DNA of 31,024 nt, taken from the NCBI GenBank assembly GCA_038231495.1, contig JBBRLG010000011.1:1-31024 (forward strand). The letters are read 5' to 3'. The notes below the pieces were generated by a model, which was not told the DNA's origin, searched no databases, and worked only from the letters and a program-made list of their open reading frames with translations. Below, one piece after another: positions 1 to 8,152 of the stretch. This DNA is from JBBRLG01 sp038231495. Lineage in GTDB: Bacteria > Planctomycetota > Planctomycetia > Gemmatales > Gemmataceae. The translations under genes and the position numbers were made by a program. The number at the start of each line of letters is the position of its first letter. Position 1 is the first letter of the stretch.

Positions 1-123
1 CGCGCCGAAATCCACGACAAGCTCACGCCTCGACGCTCGCCAGCGGCGACGAATGGGGCTTTTTGAACGCCTTTCCTGTATGGTGATGTAAACACTGGCA
101 ATCGGACCAAGGGAGTCGCTGCG

Positions 124-3100
124 ATGCGAGGAAAGTACCTGTTCTCGGCCGCAAGCCTGGCCTTGTTGACCGTCGCCCTGACCACCTGGCTTGTGCCCGC
201 CCAGAAGGCCGAGAAGCCGCCGCACGGTCAGGACCAACTGCCCGGCCCGCCGCTTTCGCCCGCCGAGGCCATCGCGAAGATGAAGGTGCCGGACGGCTTC
301 ACCGTCGAACTGGTGGCGAGCGAACCGGCCCTCGTGAATCCGGTCGCCATGACGTTCGACGAACGCGGCCGCATCTGGATCACCGAGAGCCTCGAATACC
401 CGCGACGCGACGCCGGCAAAGGCCGCGACCGCATCAAGGTCCTCGAAGACACGAAGGGCGACGGCCGCTACGACAAGGTCACGATCTTTGCGGACGGCCT
501 GAACATCCCTTCGGGTATCGCGGTCGGCCACGGCGGCGTTTGGGTGTGCAACTCACCGGACATCCTTTTCTACAAGGAAGGCCCCGACGGCAAGGCGGTC
601 GGCAAACCGGAAGTGGTCGTCACCGGCTTCGGCCGCGACGACACGCACGAGCTGCCCAACTCGCTGACCTGGGGGCCAGACGGCTACCTTTACGGCCTCA
701 ACGGCGTCTTCAATGCTGCCCATGTCAAGCAGAGCAACAAGACGTTCGACTTCACCTGCGCGCTGTTCCGTATCAACCCGCGCACCCGTGAATTTCAGCT
801 TTTCGCGGAGGGAACCAGCAACCCGTGGGGCATTGCGTTCGACCCCGAAGGCAGCGCGTTCATCAGTGCCTGCGTCATCGACCACCTGTGGCACATCGCC
901 GAATCGGCGTACTACCAGCGGCAGGGCGGCCCCTACCCGCCGTTCACCTGGGACATGGGTTCGATTGTCAAGCACCACCACCAAAAAGCGGCCTACTGCG
1001 GCATCGTCTACTTCGACAGCGACGCCTACCCGGCGGCATACCGCGACCGGCTCTACATGGGCAACATCCACGGCGGTTGCGTCAACGTCGATAAGCTGCA
1101 GCGCGACGGTGCCACTTATTTCGCCACGCCCGCGCCCGACTTCCTGACGGCGAACGACGCCTGGTTCATGCCCGTGGCGCAAAAAGTGGGGCCGGACGGC
1201 TGCCTCTACGTCCTGGACTGGTACGACCGCTACCATTGCTACCAGGATGCCAACCGCGACCCCAACGGCATTGACCGCGAGCGCGGCCGGCTTTATCGCG
1301 TGCGGTACAAGGATTCGCCGCGCGCCGGCAAGTTCGACCTCAGCAAAGAGACTGACGACCAGCTGATCGACCGACTGCACAGCCCGAACGTTTATTACCG
1401 CGACATCGCCCAACGCCTGTTGGTCGAGCGCTCGTCTCCGGCACTGCGCATGAAGTTGCAGAAGGTTGTCCTCGACGACAAGGAGCCGCGGAAGGCGCGC
1501 ATGCACGCCTTGTGGGCGGTGGTTGGGGCAGCGCCACTCGACAGCGATTTCCACAAGAAACTGCTGGCCCACGGCGATGCGGCCTACCGCGCGTGGGCCG
1601 TCCGCGCCGCCGGTAACGCAGGTAAGGGGGACGAGTCCGTGCAGAAGTCAATTGCCGGCCTGGCCGATGACCCCGCGCGCGACGTGCAGCTTCAGGTGGC
1701 CATCGCCGCGCGCAAGCTTGAGGGCGTGGACGCGCTATCCATCCTCGTGCAAGTGCTGGCCAAGTGCGGCGACGACAAGCTGATCCCGCACGTCGTCTGG
1801 CAAAACCTGCACCCGCTTCTGGAAGACCATGCCGATGCCTTTGTTGCGCTGGTGCAAAAAAGGGAGCTGGCAAAGACGCCGAACGTCGCGGCCTTGATGC
1901 CACGTGCCGTGGACCGCATCCTGGGCCGGCGCAAGGTTGACGCGGAATTGATTATCAAACTGTACCGCATGCTCGCCGAAGGCAAGAACGCCGACCTTGG
2001 CGCCGCCCGGCATTGTCTGGCATCGCTGGCGGCCAAGGTACAAACCGGCGAAATCGCAGGCGCGAACCTCGACGCGCTGCGCAGCAGCTTTGAGCCGATT
2101 CTGAAACCCCTGCTCGCCGCACCCCCCCTGCCCCCCCTTGACAAGGGGGGGAGGGGGGGGTCGGACGATCCGCTCGCGTTCGACGCCGCCTTGCTCGCCA
2201 CGAGTTTGAAAGACCCTGCGGGAATCGACATTATCCGCAAAAGCCTGGCCTCGCCCAAACAACCGGAACCGCAGCGGCTCAAAGCCATTGAAGCCCTGAT
2301 CGCCGCCAAGGACGCCGGGACTTTGGAGGCGGTGGGGCTTGTCCTGGCGGATGCGAAAGGTGGATCGCCACAATTCCGCGGCCAAGTCCTCGCCGCCCTC
2401 GGCCGGTCCGAAGACCCTGGAGTCGCGGCAATCACGCTGGCCGCTTATCCGAAGATGGAGGCCGATTTGCAACCGCGCGCCATCGAACTACTCACGCAGC
2501 GCACGGTCTGGAGCAAACAACTCCTGCGCGCGATCGAACAGAAGAAGATTCCGGCCAGCGCACTGAACGTGAACCAGGTCCGCAAACTCCTGGCCAGCAA
2601 GGACCCCGACGTAATCAAGCAGGTGACGACGCACTGGGGGCAGCTCCGGCAGGACCGCAACCCCGAACGCGAGCAGGTCGTCGCCGACATGAAGAAGTTC
2701 CTCACCGCGACGCGCGGCGACGCGGACAAGGGCGTCGCCGTGTTCAAAAACCTCTGCGCCCAGTGTCACAAGATTCACGGCGAAGGGCAGGATGTCGGCC
2801 CCGACATTACTGCAAATGGACGATCCACTTTTGACCAACTGCTCTCGAACGTCTTCGACCCTAGCCTCGTCATCGGTGCCGGCTACCAGGCGGTGACGGT
2901 CTCGACGGTGAAGGGACGTTCTTTGACAGGGTTGCTGGTCGAGGACACGCCGCAGCGCGTGATACTCAAGGTGCAAGGCGGCAAGCTGGAAACGGTGGCC
3001 CGCGCCGACGTGGACGACATGAATGTCAGCAACGTGTCCTTGATGCCGGAGGGGGTCGAGAAACAACTCAAGCCGCAAGAGATCGCGGACTTGTTCGCGT

Positions 3101-3165
3101 TCCTGGTCCTCGACAAGCCGCCGAGCGACCCGACCGCCCGCAAGATACCTGGAGCGCCCAAATAA
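124..3165 (+). CDS. Exported heme-binding dehydrogenase-like protein with HEAT repeats and C-terminal cytochrome c motif
   Basis: A 1013-residue protein with an N-terminal signal peptide (about residues 1-27). Residues of about 55-400 resemble the planctomycete/verrucomicrobial membrane-bound dehydrogenase domain (TIGR02604 type, beta-propeller-like, with VPDGF, NPVAMTFD and PWGIAFDPEG segments). An alpha-helical HEAT-like middle follows. The C-terminus matches the TIGR02603 heme-binding domain, with a CAQCH heme motif (C878, C881, H882). The family is thought to act in the periplasm in electron transfer or sugar/alcohol oxidation, but its substrate is unknown. The start is supported by GGGAG about 8 bases upstream. 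The stop overlaps the next start (TAATG), so the two genes are probably translationally coupled. Residues of about 667-680 are encoded by a C/G-tract palindrome that looks like an inserted repeat. Family assignment is confident; function is not. Confidence 0.9.
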   Translation: MRGKYLFSAASLALLTVALTTWLVPAQKAEKPPHGQDQLPGPPLSPAEAIAKMKVPDGFTVELVASEPALVNPVAMTFDERGRIWITESLEYPRRDAGKGRDRIKVLEDTKGDGRYDKVTIFADGLNIPSGIAVGHGGVWVCNSPDILFYKEGPDGKAVGKPEVVVTGFGRDDTHELPNSLTWGPDGYLYGLNGVFNAAHVKQSNKTFDFTCALFRINPRTREFQLFAEGTSNPWGIAFDPEGSAFISACVIDHLWHIAESAYYQRQGGPYPPFTWDMGSIVKHHHQKAAYCGIVYFDSDAYPAAYRDRLYMGNIHGGCVNVDKLQRDGATYFATPAPDFLTANDAWFMPVAQKVGPDGCLYVLDWYDRYHCYQDANRDPNGIDRERGRLYRVRYKDSPRAGKFDLSKETDDQLIDRLHSPNVYYRDIAQRLLVERSSPALRMKLQKVVLDDKEPRKARMHALWAVVGAAPLDSDFHKKLLAHGDAAYRAWAVRAAGNAGKGDESVQKSIAGLADDPARDVQLQVAIAARKLEGVDALSILVQVLAKCGDDKLIPHVVWQNLHPLLEDHADAFVALVQKRELAKTPNVAALMPRAVDRILGRRKVDAELIIKLYRMLAEGKNADLGAARHCLASLAAKVQTGEIAGANLDALRSSFEPILKPLLAAPPLPPLDKGGRGGSDDPLAFDAALLATSLKDPAGIDIIRKSLASPKQPEPQRLKAIEALIAAKDAGTLEAVGLVLADAKGGSPQFRGQVLAALGRSEDPGVAAITLAAYPKMEADLQPRAIELLTQRTVWSKQLLRAIEQKKIPASALNVNQVRKLLASKDPDVIKQVTTHWGQLRQDRNPEREQVVADMKKFLTATRGDADKGVAVFKNLCAQCHKIHGEGQDVGPDITANGRSTFDQLLSNVFDPSLVIGAGYQAVTVSTVKGRSLTGLLVEDTPQRVILKVQGGKLETVARADVDDMNVSNVSLMPEGVEKQLKPQEIADLFAFLVLDKPPSDPTARKIPGAPK
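2122..2160. repeat. C/G-tract palindromic repeat inside a coding sequence
   Basis: Two runs of seven C, an internal CTTGACAAG core, then runs of seven and eight G form an almost perfect hairpin. It lies in frame within the dehydrogenase gene and encodes a Pro/Gly-rich peptide (PPLPPLDKGGRGG). A related C/G-run hairpin lies at 30840-30880, outside genes. Similar palindromes are known as dispersed repeats in several bacterial phyla, so this is probably an in-frame insertion. Confidence 0.8.
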
Positions 3166-5999
3166 TGCCGAAAACCCTTTCGCAAAGCCGCAAGCGGCAA
3201 TTCACTGTGCCTTTGCGCCTCTGCGTGAGGGTTTTCTGCATTGGACTTACCACGTTGTCTTTAGCTCGCGCAACCGCCGCTGAGCCGATCACTCCCGAAC
3301 AAGCTGAATTCTTCGAGAAAACAGTCCGTCCGGTGCTGGTCGAGAACTGTCTGCGCTGCCACGGTCCAAAGGTAAAGGAATTCGGCCTGCGTCTGGATTC
3401 CCGCGCGGCGATGCTCAAGGGCGGCGATGGCGGTCCCGTGTTGCAGCCGGGCGAACCAGACAAGAGTTCGCTCATCGAAGTCGTGCGCCAGACCGGTCCG
3501 GTCAAGATGCCGCAGAAAGGCAAACTGAAACCCACCGAGATCGACGCCCTGGCCGCGTGGGTGAAGATGGGCGCGCCGTGGCCTACAAGCACTGCCGGCA
3601 ACGACGATACGGCCTGGAAGAAACATTGGGCGTTTCAGCCCGTCCGCAATCCCGATCCGCCGTCGTTAAAAAACTCCCAGTGGCCCCTCACGCCGATCGA
3701 CCGCTTCATCCTCGCGAAACTCGAAGCGCAAGGCGTTCCCCCTTCTCCCGCCGCCGACCGGCGCACGCTGATCCGGCGCGTGACGTTCGACCTCATCGGC
3801 TTGCCGCCGTCGCCCGAAGAAGTCGCCGCGTTTGAAGCGGACGCCGCGCCCGGTGCCTTCGCCAGGGTGGTAGAACGCCTGCTGGCCTCACCCCATTATG
3901 GCGAGCGCTGGGGCCGTTACTGGCTCGACGTGGCCCGCTACGCCGATACGAAGGGCTACGTCTTCTTCCAGGACGCGAACTACCCCTGGGCTTACACCTA
4001 CCGCGATTATGTCGTCCGCTCGTTCAACGACGACTTGCCCTACGACCAGTTCGTCGTGGAGCAACTCGCGGCAGATCGGTTGCCCCTCGGCGCGGACCGA
4101 CGGCCCCTGACGGCCCTCGGTTTTTTGACGGTCGGCGGGCGGTTCATGAACAACCCGCACGACATCCTCGACGACCGCATCGACGTGGTGACGCGCGGCC
4201 TGCTCGGTTTGACCGTGACCTGCGCCCGTTGCCACGACCACAAGTTCGATCCGATCGCGGCGAAGGACTATTACGCGCTGTACGGCGTCTTCGCCAGTTC
4301 AAGCGAGCCGGAAGTGCCGCCGCTGTTCGCCGACCCGCCGAAGACGGACGTTTACGCCGCCTTTGAAAAGGAACTTACCACCCGCGAGGGAAAGCTGAAT
4401 GAATTCGTGCAGAAAAAGCAGGCCGAGGTGTTCGGCACGGCACGAACGCGGGCGGCGGAATATCTGCTCGCGGCGCACGTCCAGCACGGCCAGCCGCCGA
4501 CCGAGGAGTTCATGTTGATCGCGGACGGCACCGATTTGAACCCGGCGATGCTGTCCCGCTGGCGCACTTACTTGGAGCGCACGCGTAAACGGCACCACCC
4601 GGTTTTCGCGCCCTGGCACGCCTTTGCCGAATTGCCTGAAGCGGAATTTGCTGCGAAGTCCATGGAGCTTTGTAAGCGATGGAAGACCGGCAGCGATCCG
4701 GCCAGGGCGCTGAACGCCATCGTCCGGGACTCGTTCGCAGAAAAACCAGCGACCTCGTTGGCCGACGCGGCGAAACGCTACGGCGAACTGCTTAATGCGA
4801 CCGAGAAACAATGGCAAGATGCGCTTAATGAGGCTGCGGCAGCCAAGACGCCTCCGCCAACCGTCCTTCCGGACGCGGCCCGCGAAGAATTGCGCCAGGT
4901 TTTCCACGGCCCGGACGCGCCGCCGAACGTGCCGGTGGGATTGTTCAACGACCTGGCCCTGCTGCCCGACCGGCCGTCGCAGGGCGAGTTGCAGAAATTG
5001 CGCAAGGCGGTCGAGGACTGGCGCGCCAACGGTGCCGGCGCGCCGCCGCGGGCGATGGTCCTCCAGGATGCCGTCACGCCCCTTGAGCCGCACGTCTTTT
5101 TACGCGGCAACCCGAACAATCCCGGTGAGGCGGTGCCGCGCCGCTTCTTGACGGTGTTGTCCAACGGCGAGCCGAAACCTTTCCACGAAGGCAGCGGCCG
5201 GCTTGAGTTGGCCAAGTCTATCGTAGATCGCAAAAATCCACTAACCGCCCGCGTGCTGGTCAACCGTATCTGGATGCACCATTTCGGGACGGGCCTGGTG
5301 CGGACGCCGAGCGATTTCGGCCTCCGCAGTTCGCCGCCCAGTCACCCGGACCTGCTCGATCACCTGGCAACGAGCTTCATGGAAACTCATTGGTCGATCA
5401 AAAAACTGCACCGCCAAATCCTGTTGTCTGCCGTCTACCAGCAGGCGAGCCTCGACCGCACGGACGGCCGCAAGGCCGACCCGGAAAACGTGCTGCTTTG
5501 GCGCATGAACCGCCGCCGACTCGACTTCGAGGCGACGCGCGACGCGCTCCTTGCCGTGTCGGGCCGGCTCGATTCGACTGTCGGCGGCCCGCCCGTGCGC
5601 GACATCTTGGCCCCAGCGGCAACGCGGCGGACGCTTTATGGCTTCATCGACCGCCAGACCCTACCAACGCTGTTTCGCACCTTCGACTTTCCTAGCCCCG
5701 ACGCCACCAACCCGCAACGCGACAACACCACCATCCCGCAACAGGCCCTCTTTCTCATGAACAACCCGTTCGTGGTGGAATGCACGCGCGGGCTGTTGAA
5801 ACGGCCGGATTTGTCGAATGAGCAGGCAATTGCAAGCCGCGTTGAACGACTATACCGTGTACTGTACGGCCGCACTCCCAAGAAGGAAGAACTTGCGCTC
5901 GCGCAAGACTTCCTGAACGGCCAGGAGGACAAGACCGTGGCCTGGGAGCGCTACACTCAGGCGTTGCTGATCGCGAACGAGTTTAGCTTTGTGGACTGA
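3165..5999 (+). CDS. PSCyt1 / DUF1549 / DUF1553 planctomycete cytochrome protein
   Basis: A 944-residue exported protein. The N-terminus has a hydrophobic signal ending near an ATAAEP cleavage region (about residue 42). A PSCyt1 domain follows with a CLRCH heme motif (C62, C65, H66), then DUF1549 from about residue 170, which contains a second CxxCH motif (CARCH, C353, C356, H357). DUF1553 occupies about residue 665 to the end. Proteins of this architecture are abundant in planctomycetes and are usually paired with a DUF1501 gene, as here. They are presumed to act in a periplasmic redox complex, with no established substrate. The start overlaps the upstream stop (TAATG). The first ~24 codons are made of a dispersed repeat (3171-3235), so the native start may originally have been different. 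Confidence 0.9.
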   Translation: MPKTLSQSRKRQFTVPLRLCVRVFCIGLTTLSLARATAAEPITPEQAEFFEKTVRPVLVENCLRCHGPKVKEFGLRLDSRAAMLKGGDGGPVLQPGEPDKSSLIEVVRQTGPVKMPQKGKLKPTEIDALAAWVKMGAPWPTSTAGNDDTAWKKHWAFQPVRNPDPPSLKNSQWPLTPIDRFILAKLEAQGVPPSPAADRRTLIRRVTFDLIGLPPSPEEVAAFEADAAPGAFARVVERLLASPHYGERWGRYWLDVARYADTKGYVFFQDANYPWAYTYRDYVVRSFNDDLPYDQFVVEQLAADRLPLGADRRPLTALGFLTVGGRFMNNPHDILDDRIDVVTRGLLGLTVTCARCHDHKFDPIAAKDYYALYGVFASSSEPEVPPLFADPPKTDVYAAFEKELTTREGKLNEFVQKKQAEVFGTARTRAAEYLLAAHVQHGQPPTEEFMLIADGTDLNPAMLSRWRTYLERTRKRHHPVFAPWHAFAELPEAEFAAKSMELCKRWKTGSDPARALNAIVRDSFAEKPATSLADAAKRYGELLNATEKQWQDALNEAAAAKTPPPTVLPDAAREELRQVFHGPDAPPNVPVGLFNDLALLPDRPSQGELQKLRKAVEDWRANGAGAPPRAMVLQDAVTPLEPHVFLRGNPNNPGEAVPRRFLTVLSNGEPKPFHEGSGRLELAKSIVDRKNPLTARVLVNRIWMHHFGTGLVRTPSDFGLRSSPPSHPDLLDHLATSFMETHWSIKKLHRQILLSAVYQQASLDRTDGRKADPENVLLWRMNRRRLDFEATRDALLAVSGRLDSTVGGPPVRDILAPAATRRTLYGFIDRQTLPTLFRTFDFPSPDATNPQRDNTTIPQQALFLMNNPFVVECTRGLLKRPDLSNEQAIASRVERLYRVLYGRTPKKEELALAQDFLNGQEDKTVAWERYTQALLIANEFSFVD
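3171..3235. repeat. Dispersed repeat element overlapping a signal-peptide coding region
   Basis: The segment is bounded by inverted ends AAAACCCT (3171-3178) and AGGGTTTT (3228-3235). It contains the palindrome GCCGCAAGCGGC (3187-3198), which recurs near gene ends elsewhere in the window, and a CTTTGCGCCTCTGCGTGAG stretch of a kind common in dispersed bacterial repeats. It lies immediately after the ATG of the PSCyt1 gene and is translated. It is probably a small non-autonomous repeat. Confidence 0.65.
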
Positions 6000-6021
6000 A
6001 TCGACTTATCGAGGTCTGGCC

Positions 6022-7461
6022 ATGAACTCCTTGTCCGATCCGCACGGTGGGAATTTACCTCTGACACGGCGCGAACTGCTGCGCCGCGGCGGCATGGGCT
6101 GCGGCCTTCTCGGACTGGCCGGCGTTCTGGCGGCGGACGGGCTGGTTACCGACGCGGCCCGCGCGGACGCGACCGATATCAACCCGCTGGCCCCGAAATT
6201 GCCGCATTTCAAGCCAAAGGCTCAGCGCCTCGTCCACCTGTTCATGAACGGCGGCCCGTCGCACGTCGATACGTTTGATCCCAAGCCGGCGCTGGAAAAG
6301 TATCACGGTAAGCCGCTGAATAGTCCGAACCTGCGCACGGAACGCAAGACTGCCGGGGCGTTGCGTTCGCCGTTTGCCTTCAAGAAATACGGCCAGTGCG
6401 GCACCGAGGTGAGCGAACTGTTCGCGCGGACGGCCGAACACATCGACGAGATGTGCGTCATCCGTTCAATGGCCGCCGACGTACCGAACCACGAACCTTC
6501 GCTGATGTTGATGAACTGCGGCGACGGGCGGTTGTCGCGGCCGAGCCTCGGCGCCTGGCTCACCTACGGCCTCGGTTCCGAAAACCAGAATCTGCCCGGC
6601 TTCATCGCGATGTGTCCGGCCGGCTACCCGATCGTCGGGCCGCAGAACTGGCGCGCGGCGTTCCTGCCCGGCGCGTACCAGGGCACCTACATCGACACCC
6701 AACACGCCGAGATCACGAAGCTTATCGAGAACATCAAAAACCCGGCGGCGAGCCTCAAAGACCAGCGCCGCCAACTCGACCTGGTGAAACGGCTCAACGA
6801 AATCCACCTTGCCGAGCGCGGCAGCGACGGCGCGCTGGAGGCGCGCATCCAAAACTTTGAGCTGGCCTTCCGGATGCAAACGGAAGCGACGGACGCATTC
6901 GACATTAGCAAGGAGCCGCCGGCGACGCGTGACCTGTACGGCCCCGGCGTCCACGGCCGGCAATTGCTCATCACGCGCCGCCTGCTGGAGCGCGGCGTGC
7001 GCGTCGTGCAGGTGTGGAGCGGTGCGGGCCAACCGTGGGACAACCACGACAACCTTGCGGCGGAGCACAAGAAGCTCGCGCGCGAATGGGACCAGCCGAT
7101 CTGCGCTTTTTTGCACGACCTCAAGGCGCGGGGTCTCTTCGATTCGACGCTGGTCATGTGGGGCGGCGAGTTCGGGCGCACGCCGGTCGCGGAACTGCCG
7201 GGACTGAGTGGCCGCGACCACAACCACTACGGCTTCAGTATGTGGCTGGCGGGCGGCGGCGCGCGGGGTGGTTACGTCCACGGCGCGACGGACGAATTCG
7301 GCTTCGCGGCGGTCGAGAACAAGGTCCACGTCCACGACTTGCACGCGACCGTCCTGCACCTGCTCGGCTTCGACCACGAGAAGCTAACCTACCGCTACGC
7401 CGGCCGCGACTTCCGCCTGACGGATGTTCACGGGCAGGTCGTGAAAGAGCTTATTTCCTAA
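6022..7461 (+). CDS. DUF1501 family protein, Tat-exported
   Basis: A 479-residue DUF1501 protein (sulfatase/alkaline phosphatase-like fold). It starts with a twin-arginine signal (TRRELLRR, Arg at about 16-17) followed by a Gly/Leu/Ala-rich hydrophobic stretch, so it is probably exported folded. Recognisable family segments are FMNGGPSHVDTFDPK near the start of the mature protein, WGGEFGRTP, and GRDHNHYGFSMWLAGGG. I chose the ATG at 6022 because GAGGT lies about 7 bases upstream; an in-frame ATG at 5989 would overlap the previous gene and lacks such a site. Genes of this family almost always accompany PSCyt1/DUF1549/DUF1553 genes, which suggests one periplasmic system. The catalytic role is unproven. 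Confidence 0.92.
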   Translation: MNSLSDPHGGNLPLTRRELLRRGGMGCGLLGLAGVLAADGLVTDAARADATDINPLAPKLPHFKPKAQRLVHLFMNGGPSHVDTFDPKPALEKYHGKPLNSPNLRTERKTAGALRSPFAFKKYGQCGTEVSELFARTAEHIDEMCVIRSMAADVPNHEPSLMLMNCGDGRLSRPSLGAWLTYGLGSENQNLPGFIAMCPAGYPIVGPQNWRAAFLPGAYQGTYIDTQHAEITKLIENIKNPAASLKDQRRQLDLVKRLNEIHLAERGSDGALEARIQNFELAFRMQTEATDAFDISKEPPATRDLYGPGVHGRQLLITRRLLERGVRVVQVWSGAGQPWDNHDNLAAEHKKLAREWDQPICAFLHDLKARGLFDSTLVMWGGEFGRTPVAELPGLSGRDHNHYGFSMWLAGGGARGGYVHGATDEFGFAAVENKVHVHDLHATVLHLLGFDHEKLTYRYAGRDFRLTDVHGQVVKELIS

Positions 7462-7467
7462 CAAATA

Positions 7468-7562
7468 TAGCCACAGATGAACACGGATAAATGCGACGGG
7501 AGACTGCCCCGGCGAGAGTGCCATCGCTTCTCTGGTGTTTATCCGTGTTTGATCCGTGGCTA
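7468..7562. repeat. Imperfect inverted-repeat element between genes
   Basis: Arms at 7468-7491 (TAGCCACAGATGAACACGGA...) and 7538-7562 (...TCCGTGTTTGATCCGTGGCTA) are near-perfect reverse complements, differing by two substitutions or indels around the centre of each arm. They enclose about 46 bases. The element fills most of the gap between the DUF1501 and sigma-factor genes. The arm sequence resembles dispersed repeats seen in many environmental bacteria. It could fold as a terminator but lacks a U-tract. Confidence 0.75.
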
Positions 7563-7651
7563 AAAGTCTTTTTCTTTTCGCGGTCAGAATCTTCGCCACG
7601 TCACGACATACTAACGGGAAGCGCGTTTCAGCCGACGAACAGGAGGTCCGA

Positions 7652-8152
7652 TTGGCGACCGACTGGAAACTCATCGTGCGCGAGCACGGGCCGATGGTGT
7701 TCCGTGCCGCGTTTCGCATCCTGGGCCACGCCGCCGACACGGAGGACGTGGTTCAGGACGTGTTCCTGCACGCACACCAGTACCAAAAGACGCGAATCGT
7801 CCGCCATTGGCCGGGCCTTTTGCGGCGGCTGGCAACCTGCCGCGCCCTGGACCGGCTGCGCCAGCGGCGCAACACGGTCTCGCTGAACGGACTCGACTTG
7901 TTCTCGCCGACGGCCGAACCGGACGCCATCGCGGAGAGCAACGAGTTGGCCGACCGGCTGCGCGAGGCCATCGCCCATCTGCCGGAGCGCGAAGGGTCCG
8001 TATTTTGTCTGCGTTATTTTGAAGACCTTGCGAACCCGCAAATCGCGGAGACGCTTTCGATCACTTGCCCCGCCGTTGCCACCGCCCTGCACAAGGCCCG
8101 CGTCAAACTCGGAGCCATGCTGGCGGAAACGATTCAAGGAGACAAGACATGA
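7652..8152 (+). CDS. ECF-type RNA polymerase sigma factor
   Basis: A 166-residue sigma-70 family protein of ECF size. Sigma region 2 spans about residues 8-75, with the typical AADTEDVVQDVFLHA segment (29-41). Region 4 spans about 98-156 (IAHLPEREGSVFCLRYFEDL then a helix-turn-helix IAETLSITCPAVATALHKAR). I prefer the TTG at 7652 because AGGAGGT lies directly upstream (7641-7647). The GTG at 7556 would place the start inside the inverted-repeat element. The stop overlaps the ATG of the next gene (ATGA), so the large VIT/VWA protein is translationally coupled. The usual layout for such factors is a partner gene immediately downstream, suggesting that the next protein regulates or is regulated by this factor. 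Confidence 0.9.
   Translation: MATDWKLIVREHGPMVFRAAFRILGHAADTEDVVQDVFLHAHQYQKTRIVRHWPGLLRRLATCRALDRLRQRRNTVSLNGLDLFSPTAEPDAIAESNELADRLREAIAHLPEREGSVFCLRYFEDLANPQIAETLSITCPAVATALHKARVKLGAMLAETIQGDKT

Noticed and set aside
1..66. End of an upstream gene
   Set aside because: All three plus frames stop within the first ~100 bases and none gives recognisable sequence, so no partial gene can be supported.
553..1572. Long open frame on the minus strand opposite the dehydrogenase gene
   Set aside because: Same explanation: shadow of a GC-rich gene, with Val/Arg-rich low-information protein and no ribosome binding site.
7556..7651. Earlier GTG start for the sigma factor
   Set aside because: The GTG lies inside an inverted-repeat arm, the added residues are non-homologous, and AGGAGGT marks the TTG at 7652.
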